Shown piece after piece: positions 44,755-53,340 of a stretch of DNA of 64,000 nucleotides. Origin of the DNA: CAIVND01 sp035532075 (lineage in GTDB: Bacteria; Actinomycetota; Acidimicrobiia; Acidimicrobiales; Bog-793); NCBI GenBank assembly GCA_035532075.1, contig DATKRV010000003.1, positions 9,586-73,585 on the forward strand, written 5' to 3'. The notes beneath the pieces are model-generated. The model searched no databases. It was not told where the DNA came from and saw nothing but the letters and a program-made list of their open reading frames with translations. How positions within the stretch are numbered: the first letter of the stretch is position 1; each line of letters begins with the position of its first letter. Both the position numbers and the translations under genes were made by a program.

Positions 44755-45342
44755 TTAGGAGCAACCTTGCTCGAGGATGATGTCGACAGCCTCTTTGAAG
44801 GTCGCGCAGTAGCTCGTCGCGAATACGGCGTGTGATCGCTTCAGGGAGGTCGGCGCTCCGATCAGTATGGTGCGCGTTCCTGCGGCACGTCCCGCCTCGA
44901 CGTCGGAGTCGCTATCACCGATCATCCATGACGATGCAATATTGATGTTGAATTCCCTTGCCGCGTCGATGAGCATGCCGGGTTTTGGTTTACGACACGA
45001 GCACGAGAGGGCAAGTTCTTTGACGATACCGTCAGGGTGATGTGGACAGATCTTCCACGCGTCAAGAGCGACGCCTTCAGCTGAGAGTAAATCGAGCACG
45101 CGTTCATGGATCGCATCTTGTTGAACCATAGAGATGCGGCCCTTCGCCGCGGAAGGTTGATTGGTCACTCCGACAAGCAGATATCCCGCCTCGCGAAATC
45201 TGATGATCTCTCGGGCTATTTCGCCTTGGAGTCTGACACTCTCGACATCGAGTGGACTCCCCGGTTGGCCGGTGCGGGGATCAGTCCAGAGCACATTGAT
45301 GATGCCGTCGCGATCGAGAAAGACCGCGCGAGACAGGGTCAT
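44755..45342 (-). CDS. HAD-IIIA phosphatase, GmhB-like
   Basis: D,D-heptose 1,7-bisphosphate 7-phosphatase-like. The HAD nucleophile motif is AVFLDRDGIINV; motif II is in VGVTNQPS; a zinc-binding loop typical of GmhB is visible (KICPHHPDG and LSCSCRKPKPGML); and WMIGDSDSDVEAGRAAG carries the C-terminal Asp pair. Length 195 residues is normal. It is next to the transaldolase and kinase on the same strand. Confidence 0.87.
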   Translation of the reverse strand: MTLSRAVFLDRDGIINVLWTDPRTGQPGSPLDVESVRLQGEIAREIIRFREAGYLLVGVTNQPSAAKGRISMVQQDAIHERVLDLLSAEGVALDAWKICPHHPDGIVKELALSCSCRKPKPGMLIDAAREFNINIASSWMIGDSDSDVEAGRAAGTRTILIGAPTSLKRSHAVFATSYCATFKEAVDIILEQGCS

Positions 45343-45355
45343 TGCAACAACTCCA

Positions 45356-46015
45356 TCAAGCGCGCGCGCTGCGCTTTCGTCCGATCACCGTGACGAGCGG
45401 CGGGAGGACGATGGAATCGTTTCCTGGATGGACATCGGTGAGCTCCTCGAGATAGTCCGCGACCGCGCCTCGACCTGCACCCGCAGGCGCCTCGGCCCAT
45501 GCATCGGTAAGTTCGAGTCCGAGTGCGACGACGAGCCCCGGAAGCATCGAACCGATGTCGGGATGCCTCGCTCCTGGCATCGACATCGCGGCGCCGGCGA
45601 TCCGTCCAGCTGAGGTGATTGGTTCTTGTGCGACGAGGAAACCTCCCGGTCGGACTGCCTCGGACATCTTTTTCAAGACCTCGAGCGGTTCGATGACGTG
45701 CATCAGCAAGAACCGGCAGAACGCTAGGTCAACGGTCTCCGGGAGCTGGAGATCTTCGCCGGACTGGGTGAGCGCGAAGACCTGTGCCTCGCCAGCCTCC
45801 GCAGCGGCACGCGCCACCTCGTCACACGCGCGTGGGTCGGAGTCGACCGCGTAGACGCGTCCCGTGATACCGACCATCGCGGCAAGGGCGACGGAAACAT
45901 CGCCAGCTCCGGCACCGACGTCGACGCACCGCCAACCCTCCTCGAGCCCCAGCCGTTCGAGCGCGGTCGAGAGTGGTCGCCGATAGACGTCATTTCGCAG
46001 ACCGAGTTCGATCAC
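45356..46015 (-). CDS. Class I SAM-dependent methyltransferase
   Basis: SAM-binding VDVGAGAGDVSVALAAMVG, the acidic strand VYAVDSDPRACDEVA, and FCRFLLMHVIEPLEVLKKM with GGFLVAQEP are clear Methyltransf_11/25-type motifs. It starts the minus-strand heptose gene run (13 bases before the GmhB-like gene), so it may methylate a sugar or its carrier, but UbiE-like small-molecule substrates are equally possible. Confidence 0.78.
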   Translation of the reverse strand: MIELGLRNDVYRRPLSTALERLGLEEGWRCVDVGAGAGDVSVALAAMVGITGRVYAVDSDPRACDEVARAAAEAGEAQVFALTQSGEDLQLPETVDLAFCRFLLMHVIEPLEVLKKMSEAVRPGGFLVAQEPITSAGRIAGAAMSMPGARHPDIGSMLPGLVVALGLELTDAWAEAPAGAGRGAVADYLEELTDVHPGNDSIVLPPLVTVIGRKRSARA

Positions 46016-46088
46016 GGTTCCACCTTATTCTTGCCGGTGGGCCGCCTTGGCACAATTGGACCCGTCGATTCCTATTAGCGTGCAGGGT

Positions 46089-46517
46089 ATGCGCGTGACC
46101 ATGTTGCTGTGTGACTCTGCCCAGGTGGCAGACGGGAAGCTGTATGTACTGGGAGGTGGCTGGAGCCTGATCGGTCCAGATCCGACACCTTCCGCAGTTG
46201 CGATGAAGATCGACGTCGATTGGAACGACGCGGAGCGCCCGCATCACTGGGAGCTGTTTCTGGTTGATACCGATGGACAGCCGGTGATGGCCGAGACGCC
46301 CGAGGGTCTTCAGCCGATCGAGGTGCGCGGAGACTTCACGGTGTCGCGTCCAGATTCGATTCCTCCGGGGAGTCCCATCGATGTCTCGCTTGCGCTGAAT
46401 TTCGGACCACTCCCGCTCTCGCCCGGCACCCGATACACCTGGCGATTGGTGATCGACGGCGAGACGAATGACAGCTGGATCCTCGCGTTCTCGACACGAC
46501 CTCCCCATGAGGCCTGA
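46089..46517 (+). CDS. DUF6941-type conserved protein
   Basis: A 142-residue soluble beta-rich protein, MRVTMLLCDSAQVADGKLYV then LGGGWSLIGPDPTPSAVAMK, matching the opening pattern of DUF6941, an actinobacterial family of unknown function. The central and C-terminal parts (GETNDSWILAFSTRPP) look like a single immunoglobulin-like sandwich. The ATG at 46089 is preferred over the frame opening at 46047. Divergent from the methyltransferase. Confidence 0.65.
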   Translation: MRVTMLLCDSAQVADGKLYVLGGGWSLIGPDPTPSAVAMKIDVDWNDAERPHHWELFLVDTDGQPVMAETPEGLQPIEVRGDFTVSRPDSIPPGSPIDVSLALNFGPLPLSPGTRYTWRLVIDGETNDSWILAFSTRPPHEA

Positions 46518-46539
46518 CTCGTCGCGCTGAGTGATCATC

Positions 46540-47457
46540 ATGGCCACCAGAGTCGGAGGCGACCAAAGGTCTGAGTTCATCGAATACATCTTTGGCGCGT
46601 GGTCCGAGTTGCGCGTCGAACGCGATCTGTTTCCATGGCGACAGACGAGAGACCCCTGGCTCACGTTGATCGCGGAGTTCATGCTCTCCCAGACTCAGGT
46701 GGTGCGCGTCGTGCCGCGCTTTGTCGAGATGGCAAAGCGGTTTCCAACGCCACAGGCGTGTGCCGACGCGACCCAGGCGGAGGTCATCGCGCTCTGGATA
46801 GGTCTTGGATACAACCGACGTGCGATTGCGTTGCATAGGTGTGCGCGGATTATCTGTGATACATATGCCGGCGAGGTGCCGTCAGATCTAGGCCTGCTTC
46901 TCGAACTTCCGGGAGTGGGTCCTTATACTTCGCGCGCTATTCGTGCCTTTGCATTTGATGAGCCCGCCGGCGTTGTTGACACCAATATCAGACGAGTGAT
47001 CGTAAGGGCGTTGACTGGCGTGAAGGCCTCAGCGAAACAGGTCCAGGAGCTCGCGGATGAACTGGTCGCGCGACAACCTTCTCGTGACTGGAATCTCGCG
47101 CTGATGGATTTTGGCAGCCTTGTCTGTCGGTTGCGATCACCTCAATGCGCGAGATGCCCGCTGTTTGGCGCGAAGTGTAAATGGCGTCATGACGAAATCA
47201 GTGGAGGATCTATTTTGGCTGATCCTGCATCGCCCGTATCAGTAAAGGGGGCGCGCCAATCGACATTTTCTGGCTCGGACCGTCAGGGACGTGGGCGTTT
47301 GGTGAGACGCGCGTGTCTTGGACCGATCGAGCGCGACAGCCTGGCAGAGGCAGCCGGATGGCCAGAAGAGCCAGATCGCGCGGCGCGAATCGCCGAGAAA
47401 CTCATTTCAGAGGGGGTGCTGGCGCGGACGCGAACAGGGAATTACCAGCTTGCCTGA
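46540..47457 (+). CDS. mutY: A/G-specific adenine DNA glycosylase MutY
   Basis: Removes adenine opposite 8-oxoguanine. The HhH-GPD domain shows DPWLTLIAEFMLSQTQVVRV (catalytic Glu), LLLELPGVGPYTSRAIRAFA (helix-hairpin-helix) and GVVDTNIRRVIVRAL (catalytic Asp). The [4Fe-4S] site is C-x6-C-x2-C-x5-C (CRLRSPQCARCPLFGAKC). The C-terminal 75 residues do not look like the usual NUDIX-like domain but like a small winged helix (ARIAEKLISEGVLARTRTGN). ATG at 46540; GTG at 46531 is also open. Confidence 0.9.
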   Translation: MATRVGGDQRSEFIEYIFGAWSELRVERDLFPWRQTRDPWLTLIAEFMLSQTQVVRVVPRFVEMAKRFPTPQACADATQAEVIALWIGLGYNRRAIALHRCARIICDTYAGEVPSDLGLLLELPGVGPYTSRAIRAFAFDEPAGVVDTNIRRVIVRALTGVKASAKQVQELADELVARQPSRDWNLALMDFGSLVCRLRSPQCARCPLFGAKCKWRHDEISGGSILADPASPVSVKGARQSTFSGSDRQGRGRLVRRACLGPIERDSLAEAAGWPEEPDRAARIAEKLISEGVLARTRTGNYQLA

Positions 47458-47499
47458 CTAGTGTTGTGGATCAAGAGGACGCAATAGAGGGAGTGGCAG

Positions 47500-48051
47500 G
47501 TGGCAAAGATCTCGATTTCGGACGAGATTGTTGACGTCGTCGTTGTCGAGCCGGCAATTCACGCGGATGCGAGAGGACGCTTCATTGAGTCGTATCGCAG
47601 ATCGTGGTTCCCACTCGGACGCGAGATGGTGCAGTCAAACCGCTCGGATCGTGACGCGGGAGCGGTGGTGGGTTTGCACTATCACCTTCATCAAGCCGAC
47701 TACTGGTTTATGACGAGAGGGAGCGCCCAGGTGGTCCTCCACGATCTTCGCGTCGGATCCCCAACCGAGGGGAAGACCCAGATGATCGAGATTGGTGACG
47801 GGAACGAGAAGGGTCTGTTTATTCCCCCGGGTGTAGCACATGGCTTTTCGTCACTGACCGATCTGACACTGACCTATCTCGTTGACAGTTACTACAACCC
47901 GAACGATGAACTTGGTGTCGCCTGGGATGATTCCGAGATCAACGCGGACTGGCGGATCAGCGATCCGGTGATCTCTGGAAGAGATCGCGAGAACCCGCGA
48001 CGCGCACAACTCGCTGATCATCTCCGTCCGAGATATGGACTTCGTACCTGA
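47500..48051 (+). CDS. rmlC: dTDP-4-dehydrorhamnose 3,5-epimerase-like protein
   Basis: Cupin epimerase of dTDP-rhamnose synthesis (RmlC/RfbC). The catalytic His lies in GLHYHLHQADYW, the conserved lid in LFIPPGVAHGFSSL, and the catalytic Tyr region in LTYLVDSYYNP. At 183 residues it is family length. GTG start after GAGGGAG. RmlA, B and D are not in the window, so it is either a lone copy or modifies another nucleotide sugar; the first His motif is LHYH rather than the common GLHYQ. Confidence 0.87.
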   Translation: MAKISISDEIVDVVVVEPAIHADARGRFIESYRRSWFPLGREMVQSNRSDRDAGAVVGLHYHLHQADYWFMTRGSAQVVLHDLRVGSPTEGKTQMIEIGDGNEKGLFIPPGVAHGFSSLTDLTLTYLVDSYYNPNDELGVAWDDSEINADWRISDPVISGRDRENPRRAQLADHLRPRYGLRT

Positions 48052-48120
48052 CGCTCGCTGTTCGACAAATGATGTGGGTTCGTGGGAACTGGTGCTGGAA
48101 CAAACTGAGGTAGGTGCAAG

Positions 48121-49029
48121 ATGTTGGTGAAGTTGGTGCTCATCGCGTTAGTGATGGTCATCATCGGACTCCTCGCGCTCCGGTTCCGCCGGGAGAGTTC
48201 CATTGAGCGTTCGATCTCTGGACACCACCGACGACTTGGCTCGATCCATGAGATCGTGGAACGCACGGCCGAGCGCAATACTCGCGACAGTGGACTCCAC
48301 GAGGTCGATCGAGGGGAAAGCCTCCCGACCTCTGCGCTCGCGATTGAACGAAAGGCAATCAATGCGCGTGCGGAGATCGAGATCACCGACGATCGAAGGG
48401 TCAGCAATGAGGGACGTCTCGTCTTTGGCGATCTCTCCATTACGCCCGTAAAACCACCGGTGCCACCGATCTACGGGAGACGCCCGAAGCGTCCAGCAAA
48501 GCCAGGCAGTGGTGAGCATTTCAAGGTTCCCGGTGCAAGCGCCAAGGGGAAGCCTCCGCGCGCCGCGGCTGTCTTGTTGGTTCTTGTCGTCTTTGCAGGC
48601 GGCGTTGCGTATTACCTCCACTCCCGTTCAAAATCGGGCGCGCTGACGGTTCCGACGACCTCGACCACGATACGAACCCCTCCTCGCGCGACGGCCAACA
48701 CTGCTTCGAAGCCATCGTCGACCGCGACACGACTCGTAGCCTCGACGGTCTCGAGCGCAACCTATAGCGCACCTGCGGGGAGCTACCTGATCAAGGTCGA
48801 CGCAACCGGTCCCTGCTGGGTCGGATTCAAGCACCGGGCAACGCAGAGCAGGTGGTTGGCCATGTCCACGATCGGTGAATCCGGTGTCAACTCCGTTGAT
48901 TTGTCGACGAGTGGACACCTTGTGATCGTGATCGGAAATCCACCGAACCTGAAGGAGATAACGGTGAACGGCGCGGTGCTTGGCCTGCCAAAGCTGCAAG
49001 CCGCTGGCTTCGACGTGATCTTCAAATAA
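48121..49029 (+). CDS. Membrane protein with C-terminal DUF4115-like domain
   Basis: Two membrane segments are seen: LVLIALVMVIIGLLALRF at the N-terminus and AAVLLVLVVFAGGVAYYL in the middle. The C-terminal outer domain after a Thr/Ser-rich linker reads YLIKVDATGPCWVGFKHRAT and resembles the DUF4115 domain that ends RodZ-type proteins (the CWV pattern). No RodZ helix-turn-helix is present. Probably an envelope protein of uncertain role. The next gene converges 6 bases after its stop. Confidence 0.6.
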   Translation: MLVKLVLIALVMVIIGLLALRFRRESSIERSISGHHRRLGSIHEIVERTAERNTRDSGLHEVDRGESLPTSALAIERKAINARAEIEITDDRRVSNEGRLVFGDLSITPVKPPVPPIYGRRPKRPAKPGSGEHFKVPGASAKGKPPRAAAVLLVLVVFAGGVAYYLHSRSKSGALTVPTTSTTIRTPPRATANTASKPSSTATRLVASTVSSATYSAPAGSYLIKVDATGPCWVGFKHRATQSRWLAMSTIGESGVNSVDLSTSGHLVIVIGNPPNLKEITVNGAVLGLPKLQAAGFDVIFK

Positions 49030-49035
49030 CGCGCC

Positions 49036-49635
49036 TCAGTCGCCGATCGATTCCCATCGCGTCGCAGTCTTGGCGAGCAATGGGTGAGTGACAAAAAGGT
49101 GCCAGATCACCGCCGCAAGACCCTCGGTGTGTGGCGTGACATGTTCGCGATAGAGCGGGGGAATGACCACGCAGGCATCTGCGTTTTTCAACGTGTAGCC
49201 ACCCTCACGACCAATCACGCCATAGACCGGGACGCCGCGTTTCCGAGCGAGCTGGATCGCCCGCACGATGTTGGTCGATACGTTCCTCTCCTCGTCGCCT
49301 CCACCGACCGAGAAGACCAGCAGGCCATCATCGGGGCGCAGCCGCGAGCCGGTCAGCCACTCCGAAAAGGTGGTCTCCCAGCCCTCGTCGTTGGCGCGCG
49401 CGGTCAGTTCGGAGACGTTGTCCGTCGGGGTATAGGCCTCGAATCCACAGATCTTGCGAAAGTCGTTCACCGCGTGCGAGGCGTGACCCGCAGAACCACC
49501 GACACCGAGGATGAACAGTCGACCGCCCCGGTTGCGCACGGCGGCGAGTCCTTGAATGCATCGCTCAATCGAACCGGTGTCCAGCGCCTGCAAGATCTTG
49601 ATCGATTCATCGATAAATGACTCACTAAAACTCAT
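49036..49635 (-). CDS. SIS-domain isomerase, GmhA-like (sedoheptulose-7-phosphate isomerase)
   Basis: A 199-residue SIS protein. The phosphate-binding LFILGVGGSAGHASHAVNDF and LLVFSVGGGDEERNVSTNIV resemble GmhA, and RKICGFEAYTPTDN fits the GmhA insertion region. It would convert sedoheptulose-7-phosphate to D-glycero-D-manno-heptose 7-phosphate, the substrate of the HddA-like kinase encoded 5 kb away. The ATG at 49635 follows GGAGAGG. Its substrate is inferred from context. Confidence 0.8.
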   Translation of the reverse strand: MSFSESFIDESIKILQALDTGSIERCIQGLAAVRNRGGRLFILGVGGSAGHASHAVNDFRKICGFEAYTPTDNVSELTARANDEGWETTFSEWLTGSRLRPDDGLLVFSVGGGDEERNVSTNIVRAIQLARKRGVPVYGVIGREGGYTLKNADACVVIPPLYREHVTPHTEGLAAVIWHLFVTHPLLAKTATRWESIGD

Positions 49636-49897
49636 GACCTCTCCTCGACCATTTTGGAACATCTCGCCTGAAACGACGAATCCTGTGCGCCTTTCGCCCC
49701 AATTCTCTCGTGACGCGCGAAAGGATAGATGAACCTTTCCTGGGGGCCCCTCCTTTTGTCCCATACGGGCCTTCCTTGGTGCCCCTTATGTTCGGCTGGG
49801 ACATTGAGGGGTCGGAGCGGAGGTGGAATTGATACTATGGGGATAGGAGTAATTCGGATATCTTCCGACGCCTCCTCGACTCTAGGGAGTGCCCCAC

Positions 49898-51295
49898 GTG
49901 ACGAAAGAACTTGATCTCGGAAAGTACTCGCTCGGTTGGAGCGACGAAGAGGACTATGTCTTCAAGCCCCGCAAGGGCCTCAACGAGGAGATCGTCCGGG
50001 AGATGTCAAGGATCAAAGGCGAGCCAGAATGGATGCTGAAGTTCCGTCTCAGCGCCTACCGGCGTTTTCGCGAGAAGCCGATGCTTGACTGGTTCGCGAC
50101 AAAGATGCCTGGACTTGATTTCGAGGACATCTACTACTACATCAAGCCAACCGCCGGTCTTGTCGACGCGTGGGAGGAACTCCCCGAGTCCGTGAAGAAC
50201 ACCTACGAGAAGCTCGGCATTCCCGAAGCCGAACGGAAGTACCTGGCCGGTGTGACCGCGCAGTACGAGTCAGAGGTGGTCTATCACCGCAACCGCGAGG
50301 ATCTCGAAAAACTCGGTGTGTTGTTCAGTGACATGGACACTGCGGTGCGCGAGTACCCGGAGATCGTCCGCAAGTGGTTCGGCAAGATCATTCCGCCGAA
50401 CGACAACAAGTTCGCAGCACTCAACTCGGCCGTGTGGTCGGGCGGCTCGTTCATCTACATCCCGCCTGGCGTCAAGGTCGACATGCCCCTGCAGGCGTAT
50501 TTCCGGATCAATGCAGAGAACATGGGACAGTTCGAGCGCACGCTGATCATTGCCGATGAGGGCTCGCAGGTGCACTATGTCGAGGGTTGCTCGGCTCCGG
50601 TCTATTCGACCGACTCGCTGCACTCCGCAGTCGTCGAGCTCGTCGCTCTGCCGGGCAGCAGGATCACCTATACGACGATCCAGAACTGGTCGAACAACGT
50701 CTATAACCTCGTGACCAAGCGTGCACGTGCAGAGACAGAGGCACACGTCGAATGGATCGACGGCAACATCGGGTCGCGTCTCACGATGAAGTATCCCTCG
50801 GTCTACCTGATGGGACCAAAGGCCTCCGGCGAGGTGCTCTCGGTTGCCTATGCGGGCGCCGGTCAGATCCAAGACACCGGAGCGAAGATGGTGCACTTTG
50901 CACCGGAGACGACATCGACGATCATCTCGAAGTCGATCTCCAAAGATGGCGGAATCACCACCTATCGCGGCAAGGTCCATGTGGATGAGGGCGCCAAGGG
51001 TGCGAAGTCCTTCGTGCGCTGTGATGCGCTCATTCTCGATGAGGAATCGACCTCAGAGACCAAGCCCTACATGGAGGTCGAAGAGCGGGACGCGCAGATC
51101 GGGCATGAGGCGACGGTGTCAAAGGTCGGGGACGATCAGCTCTTCTATCTGATGAGCCGTGGGCTCTCCGAGACGCAGGCGACCTCGATGATCGTGAACG
51201 GCTTCATCGAGCCGATCACAAGGACACTGCCGATGGAATATGCGGTCGAGTGGAGCCGACTGATCGAGCTGCAGATGGAAGGGTCGGTAGGCTGA
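49898..51295 (+). CDS. sufB: Fe-S cluster assembly protein SufB
   Basis: Scaffold subunit of the SufBCD complex. It begins [20 protein letters not shown] and contains the SufB core with [20 protein letters not shown] and [14 protein letters not shown] (conserved Cys). At about 465 residues it is typical. The GTG at 49898 is chosen because AGGGAG is 8 bases upstream; an upstream GTG at 49889 overlaps that site. First gene of the suf cluster; no SufR repressor gene or convincing operator is seen. Confidence 0.95.
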   Translation: MTKELDLGKYSLGWSDEEDYVFKPRKGLNEEIVREMSRIKGEPEWMLKFRLSAYRRFREKPMLDWFATKMPGLDFEDIYYYIKPTAGLVDAWEELPESVKNTYEKLGIPEAERKYLAGVTAQYESEVVYHRNREDLEKLGVLFSDMDTAVREYPEIVRKWFGKIIPPNDNKFAALNSAVWSGGSFIYIPPGVKVDMPLQAYFRINAENMGQFERTLIIADEGSQVHYVEGCSAPVYSTDSLHSAVVELVALPGSRITYTTIQNWSNNVYNLVTKRARAETEAHVEWIDGNIGSRLTMKYPSVYLMGPKASGEVLSVAYAGAGQIQDTGAKMVHFAPETTSTIISKSISKDGGITTYRGKVHVDEGAKGAKSFVRCDALILDEESTSETKPYMEVEERDAQIGHEATVSKVGDDQLFYLMSRGLSETQATSMIVNGFIEPITRTLPMEYAVEWSRLIELQMEGSVG

Positions 51296-51344
51296 GAACC
51301 TGCCTTTGACGTTACGTCAGCAGCACCGAGGAGGTCCGGCTCAC

Positions 51345-51713
51345 ATGCCGATGCGCGAGGAATGCAAGAACTATCAATCGAGGACGTATGCGAACGGCGA
51401 AGTAGCCCGTCTCTGCATCCTTGGTCTCGCTCCCGAGGCACCCTGGCGCTGTCCTGAGAACTGTCCGTCCTATGTCCGTCGTCTGGCGGACGCGGGCTGG
51501 ACGCATGGAAGCCTGATCGAACCACCGATTGAAGACGAACCCGAGGGAGCAAATGTCGCTGAACTGCTCGACAATGCAGAGGACATCGTGAACGCGGTCG
51601 TCGCGTCAACGCGCGAAGAGGTACTCGCCGCCCGCGATGAACGAGAGGGCGACTCATTCGGCCGCGGTCTGCGTCGATTATTTCGCAAGAACAATCCAAA
51701 GAGAGATCAATGA
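51345..51713 (+). CDS. Small four-cysteine protein in the suf operon
   Basis: A 122-residue hydrophilic protein, not recognised. The first 45 residues carry four cysteines (EECKNY, RLCILG and WRCPENCPSY: C-x17-C-x11-C-x3-C), a possible metal or Fe-S site. The C-terminal part is acidic helix with a basic end (RRLFRKNNPK). The ATG at 51345 has AGGAGG 9 bases upstream. It is exactly between sufB and sufD, and overlaps the sufD start by 4 bases, so it is likely part of the SUF machinery of this lineage. Confidence 0.75.
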   Translation: MPMREECKNYQSRTYANGEVARLCILGLAPEAPWRCPENCPSYVRRLADAGWTHGSLIEPPIEDEPEGANVAELLDNAEDIVNAVVASTREEVLAARDEREGDSFGRGLRRLFRKNNPKRDQ

Positions 51714-53020
51714 ACCTTTCGGACCGAAGATTTTCCGCCGAGTCCCTCGAGGCACTCGGAGGTTCAGAATGGGTCGCGCGCTATCGAGCATCGGCACTCG
51801 CCCGACTGAGCGAAGTCCATGAGGCGACGTCGACGGCCGAGGACTGGCGTTATGGCCGTATCGACGAGCTCGATCTCTCGAGTTATGGCGTGGTCTTGCC
51901 ACGTATCCATGAGGCAATTCCGATTAGCTCGGCGTCGCGCGCGTTTCTCGATGACTTTGGAGACCATGGGGCGCTCGTGCATGTGATCGACGGGGTGCTC
52001 GTCTCGGTCGAACTTCGCGATGAGATCAAGCACTCCGGTATCACGATCGGTTCGATCGCGGACTTTGACCTGCCGATCGAGGAGTTCGGTTCGCTGCTCA
52101 GTCTTGTCGACGAGCCGTTCGGAGTACTCAATGACGCCTTTGCGCCAGCGGCGACGGTGATCGATGTCCCCGCGAACTCGGCATTCGAGCCTCCGATCGT
52201 GGTGATATCAGAGCTTTCGGAGGCCGCGGTCGAGGGACTCTCCTACGCGCGTCTGTTCATCCGTCTTGGTGTCTTCGCACAGGCCTCCGTTGTGGTCTTT
52301 CAGACCTCTCTCGATGGAAGACTCCTTCATGTTCCGGTGGTTGAGACCTTTGTCGGAGAGTCGGCCCATCTGCGCCTCGACCTCGTCCAGCAACTCGCCG
52401 AGCGATCGTGGCTGCTCGGTTACCAGCTTGCAGAGATCGGGCGCGATGCAACGCTGAGCGCGTTCTCGGCATCGCTCGGTGCGGACTACTCGCGTCTCTA
52501 CTCCAGGGCCGCGCTTGCCGGTGAGGGCGGCGAGAGCCGTCTCTTTGCCGCCTACCTTGGAATTGCAACCCAGGTTCAAGAGTTCCGCACCTTCCAGGAT
52601 CATCTCGTCGGTCGGACCAAGAGCGAACTGATCTTCAAAGGAGCGGTCGCGGACCACGCACGTTCGGTGTATTCGGGCATGATCCACATGCGAAAGGGAG
52701 CTCGGCGCGCGGATGCCTCCCAGACGAACCGGAATCTCGTACTGAGCGAGGGCGCACATGCCGATTCGGTTCCCAATCTCGATATCGACGAGAACGACGT
52801 GCACTGCAGCCACGCCTCAGCGGTGGGACCAATCGATCCAGATCAGCTCTTCTATCTCGAATCGCGCGGAATTCCCCCGGAGGTCGCGGAACGACTCATC
52901 CTGCTTGGCTTTTTCGATGATCTGTTGTCCAGGGCGAACAATGCGGGATGCGCAACCTATATCCGTAAAGATGTCGAGCTCCGGCTCGCGGATTCGATCT
53001 ATGCGCAGCTCGCATCATGA
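51710..53020 (+). CDS. sufD: Fe-S cluster assembly protein SufD
   Basis: Partner of SufB in the SufBCD scaffold. The C-terminal core contains RTKSELIFKGAVADHARSVY, SGMIHMRKGARRADASQTN and the SufD His region DENDVHCSHASAVGPIDPDQ, LFYLESRG. N-terminal 150 residues are the variable SufD part. At 436 residues it is full length. The ATG overlaps the stop of the four-cysteine gene, and its stop overlaps the Rieske gene. Confidence 0.93.
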   Translation: MNLSDRRFSAESLEALGGSEWVARYRASALARLSEVHEATSTAEDWRYGRIDELDLSSYGVVLPRIHEAIPISSASRAFLDDFGDHGALVHVIDGVLVSVELRDEIKHSGITIGSIADFDLPIEEFGSLLSLVDEPFGVLNDAFAPAATVIDVPANSAFEPPIVVISELSEAAVEGLSYARLFIRLGVFAQASVVVFQTSLDGRLLHVPVVETFVGESAHLRLDLVQQLAERSWLLGYQLAEIGRDATLSAFSASLGADYSRLYSRAALAGEGGESRLFAAYLGIATQVQEFRTFQDHLVGRTKSELIFKGAVADHARSVYSGMIHMRKGARRADASQTNRNLVLSEGAHADSVPNLDIDENDVHCSHASAVGPIDPDQLFYLESRGIPPEVAERLILLGFFDDLLSRANNAGCATYIRKDVELRLADSIYAQLAS

Positions 53021-53340
53021 GTGAGGTTGGATTCGTGGATCTGTGTGGTGCCGAAGAGATGGCACTCGGGGAGGCGAGAAGGTTCATGCTCGAGGTTGGG
53101 CCGGTCTGTCTGGTCCGGTGCAACGGGGGGTTCCGCGCGATCCTCGATGTCTGTAGCCATGAGGACTTTCCGCTCTCCGAAGGAGAGGTCGAACTCGAAG
53201 AGTGCCTGATTGAATGCTGGAAGCACGGCAGTATGTTCTCGCTCGATACCGGTGAGCCGATGTCGTTCCCTGCCACACAGCCCGTTCCGGTCTATGCGGT
53301 CCTGATCGAAAACGGACGGGTGTTGGTGAAGGCCCAGTGA
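53017..53340 (+). CDS. Rieske-type [2Fe-2S] ferredoxin
   Basis: A 107-residue Rieske protein with both ligand pairs: DVCSHEDFPLSEG (Cys-x-His) and IECWKHGSMFSLDTGE (Cys-x2-His). It is a non-haem oxygenase-type ferredoxin, commonly placed between sufD and sufC in actinobacteria, possibly as electron donor in cluster assembly. It overlaps sufD and sufC by 4 bases at each end. Confidence 0.93.
   Translation: MSEVGFVDLCGAEEMALGEARRFMLEVGPVCLVRCNGGFRAILDVCSHEDFPLSEGEVELEECLIECWKHGSMFSLDTGEPMSFPATQPVPVYAVLIENGRVLVKAQ

Noticed and set aside
49829..49855. sufB promoter TTGATA / TAATTC
   Set aside because: Spacing of 15 bases and poor -10 match make it unconvincing.
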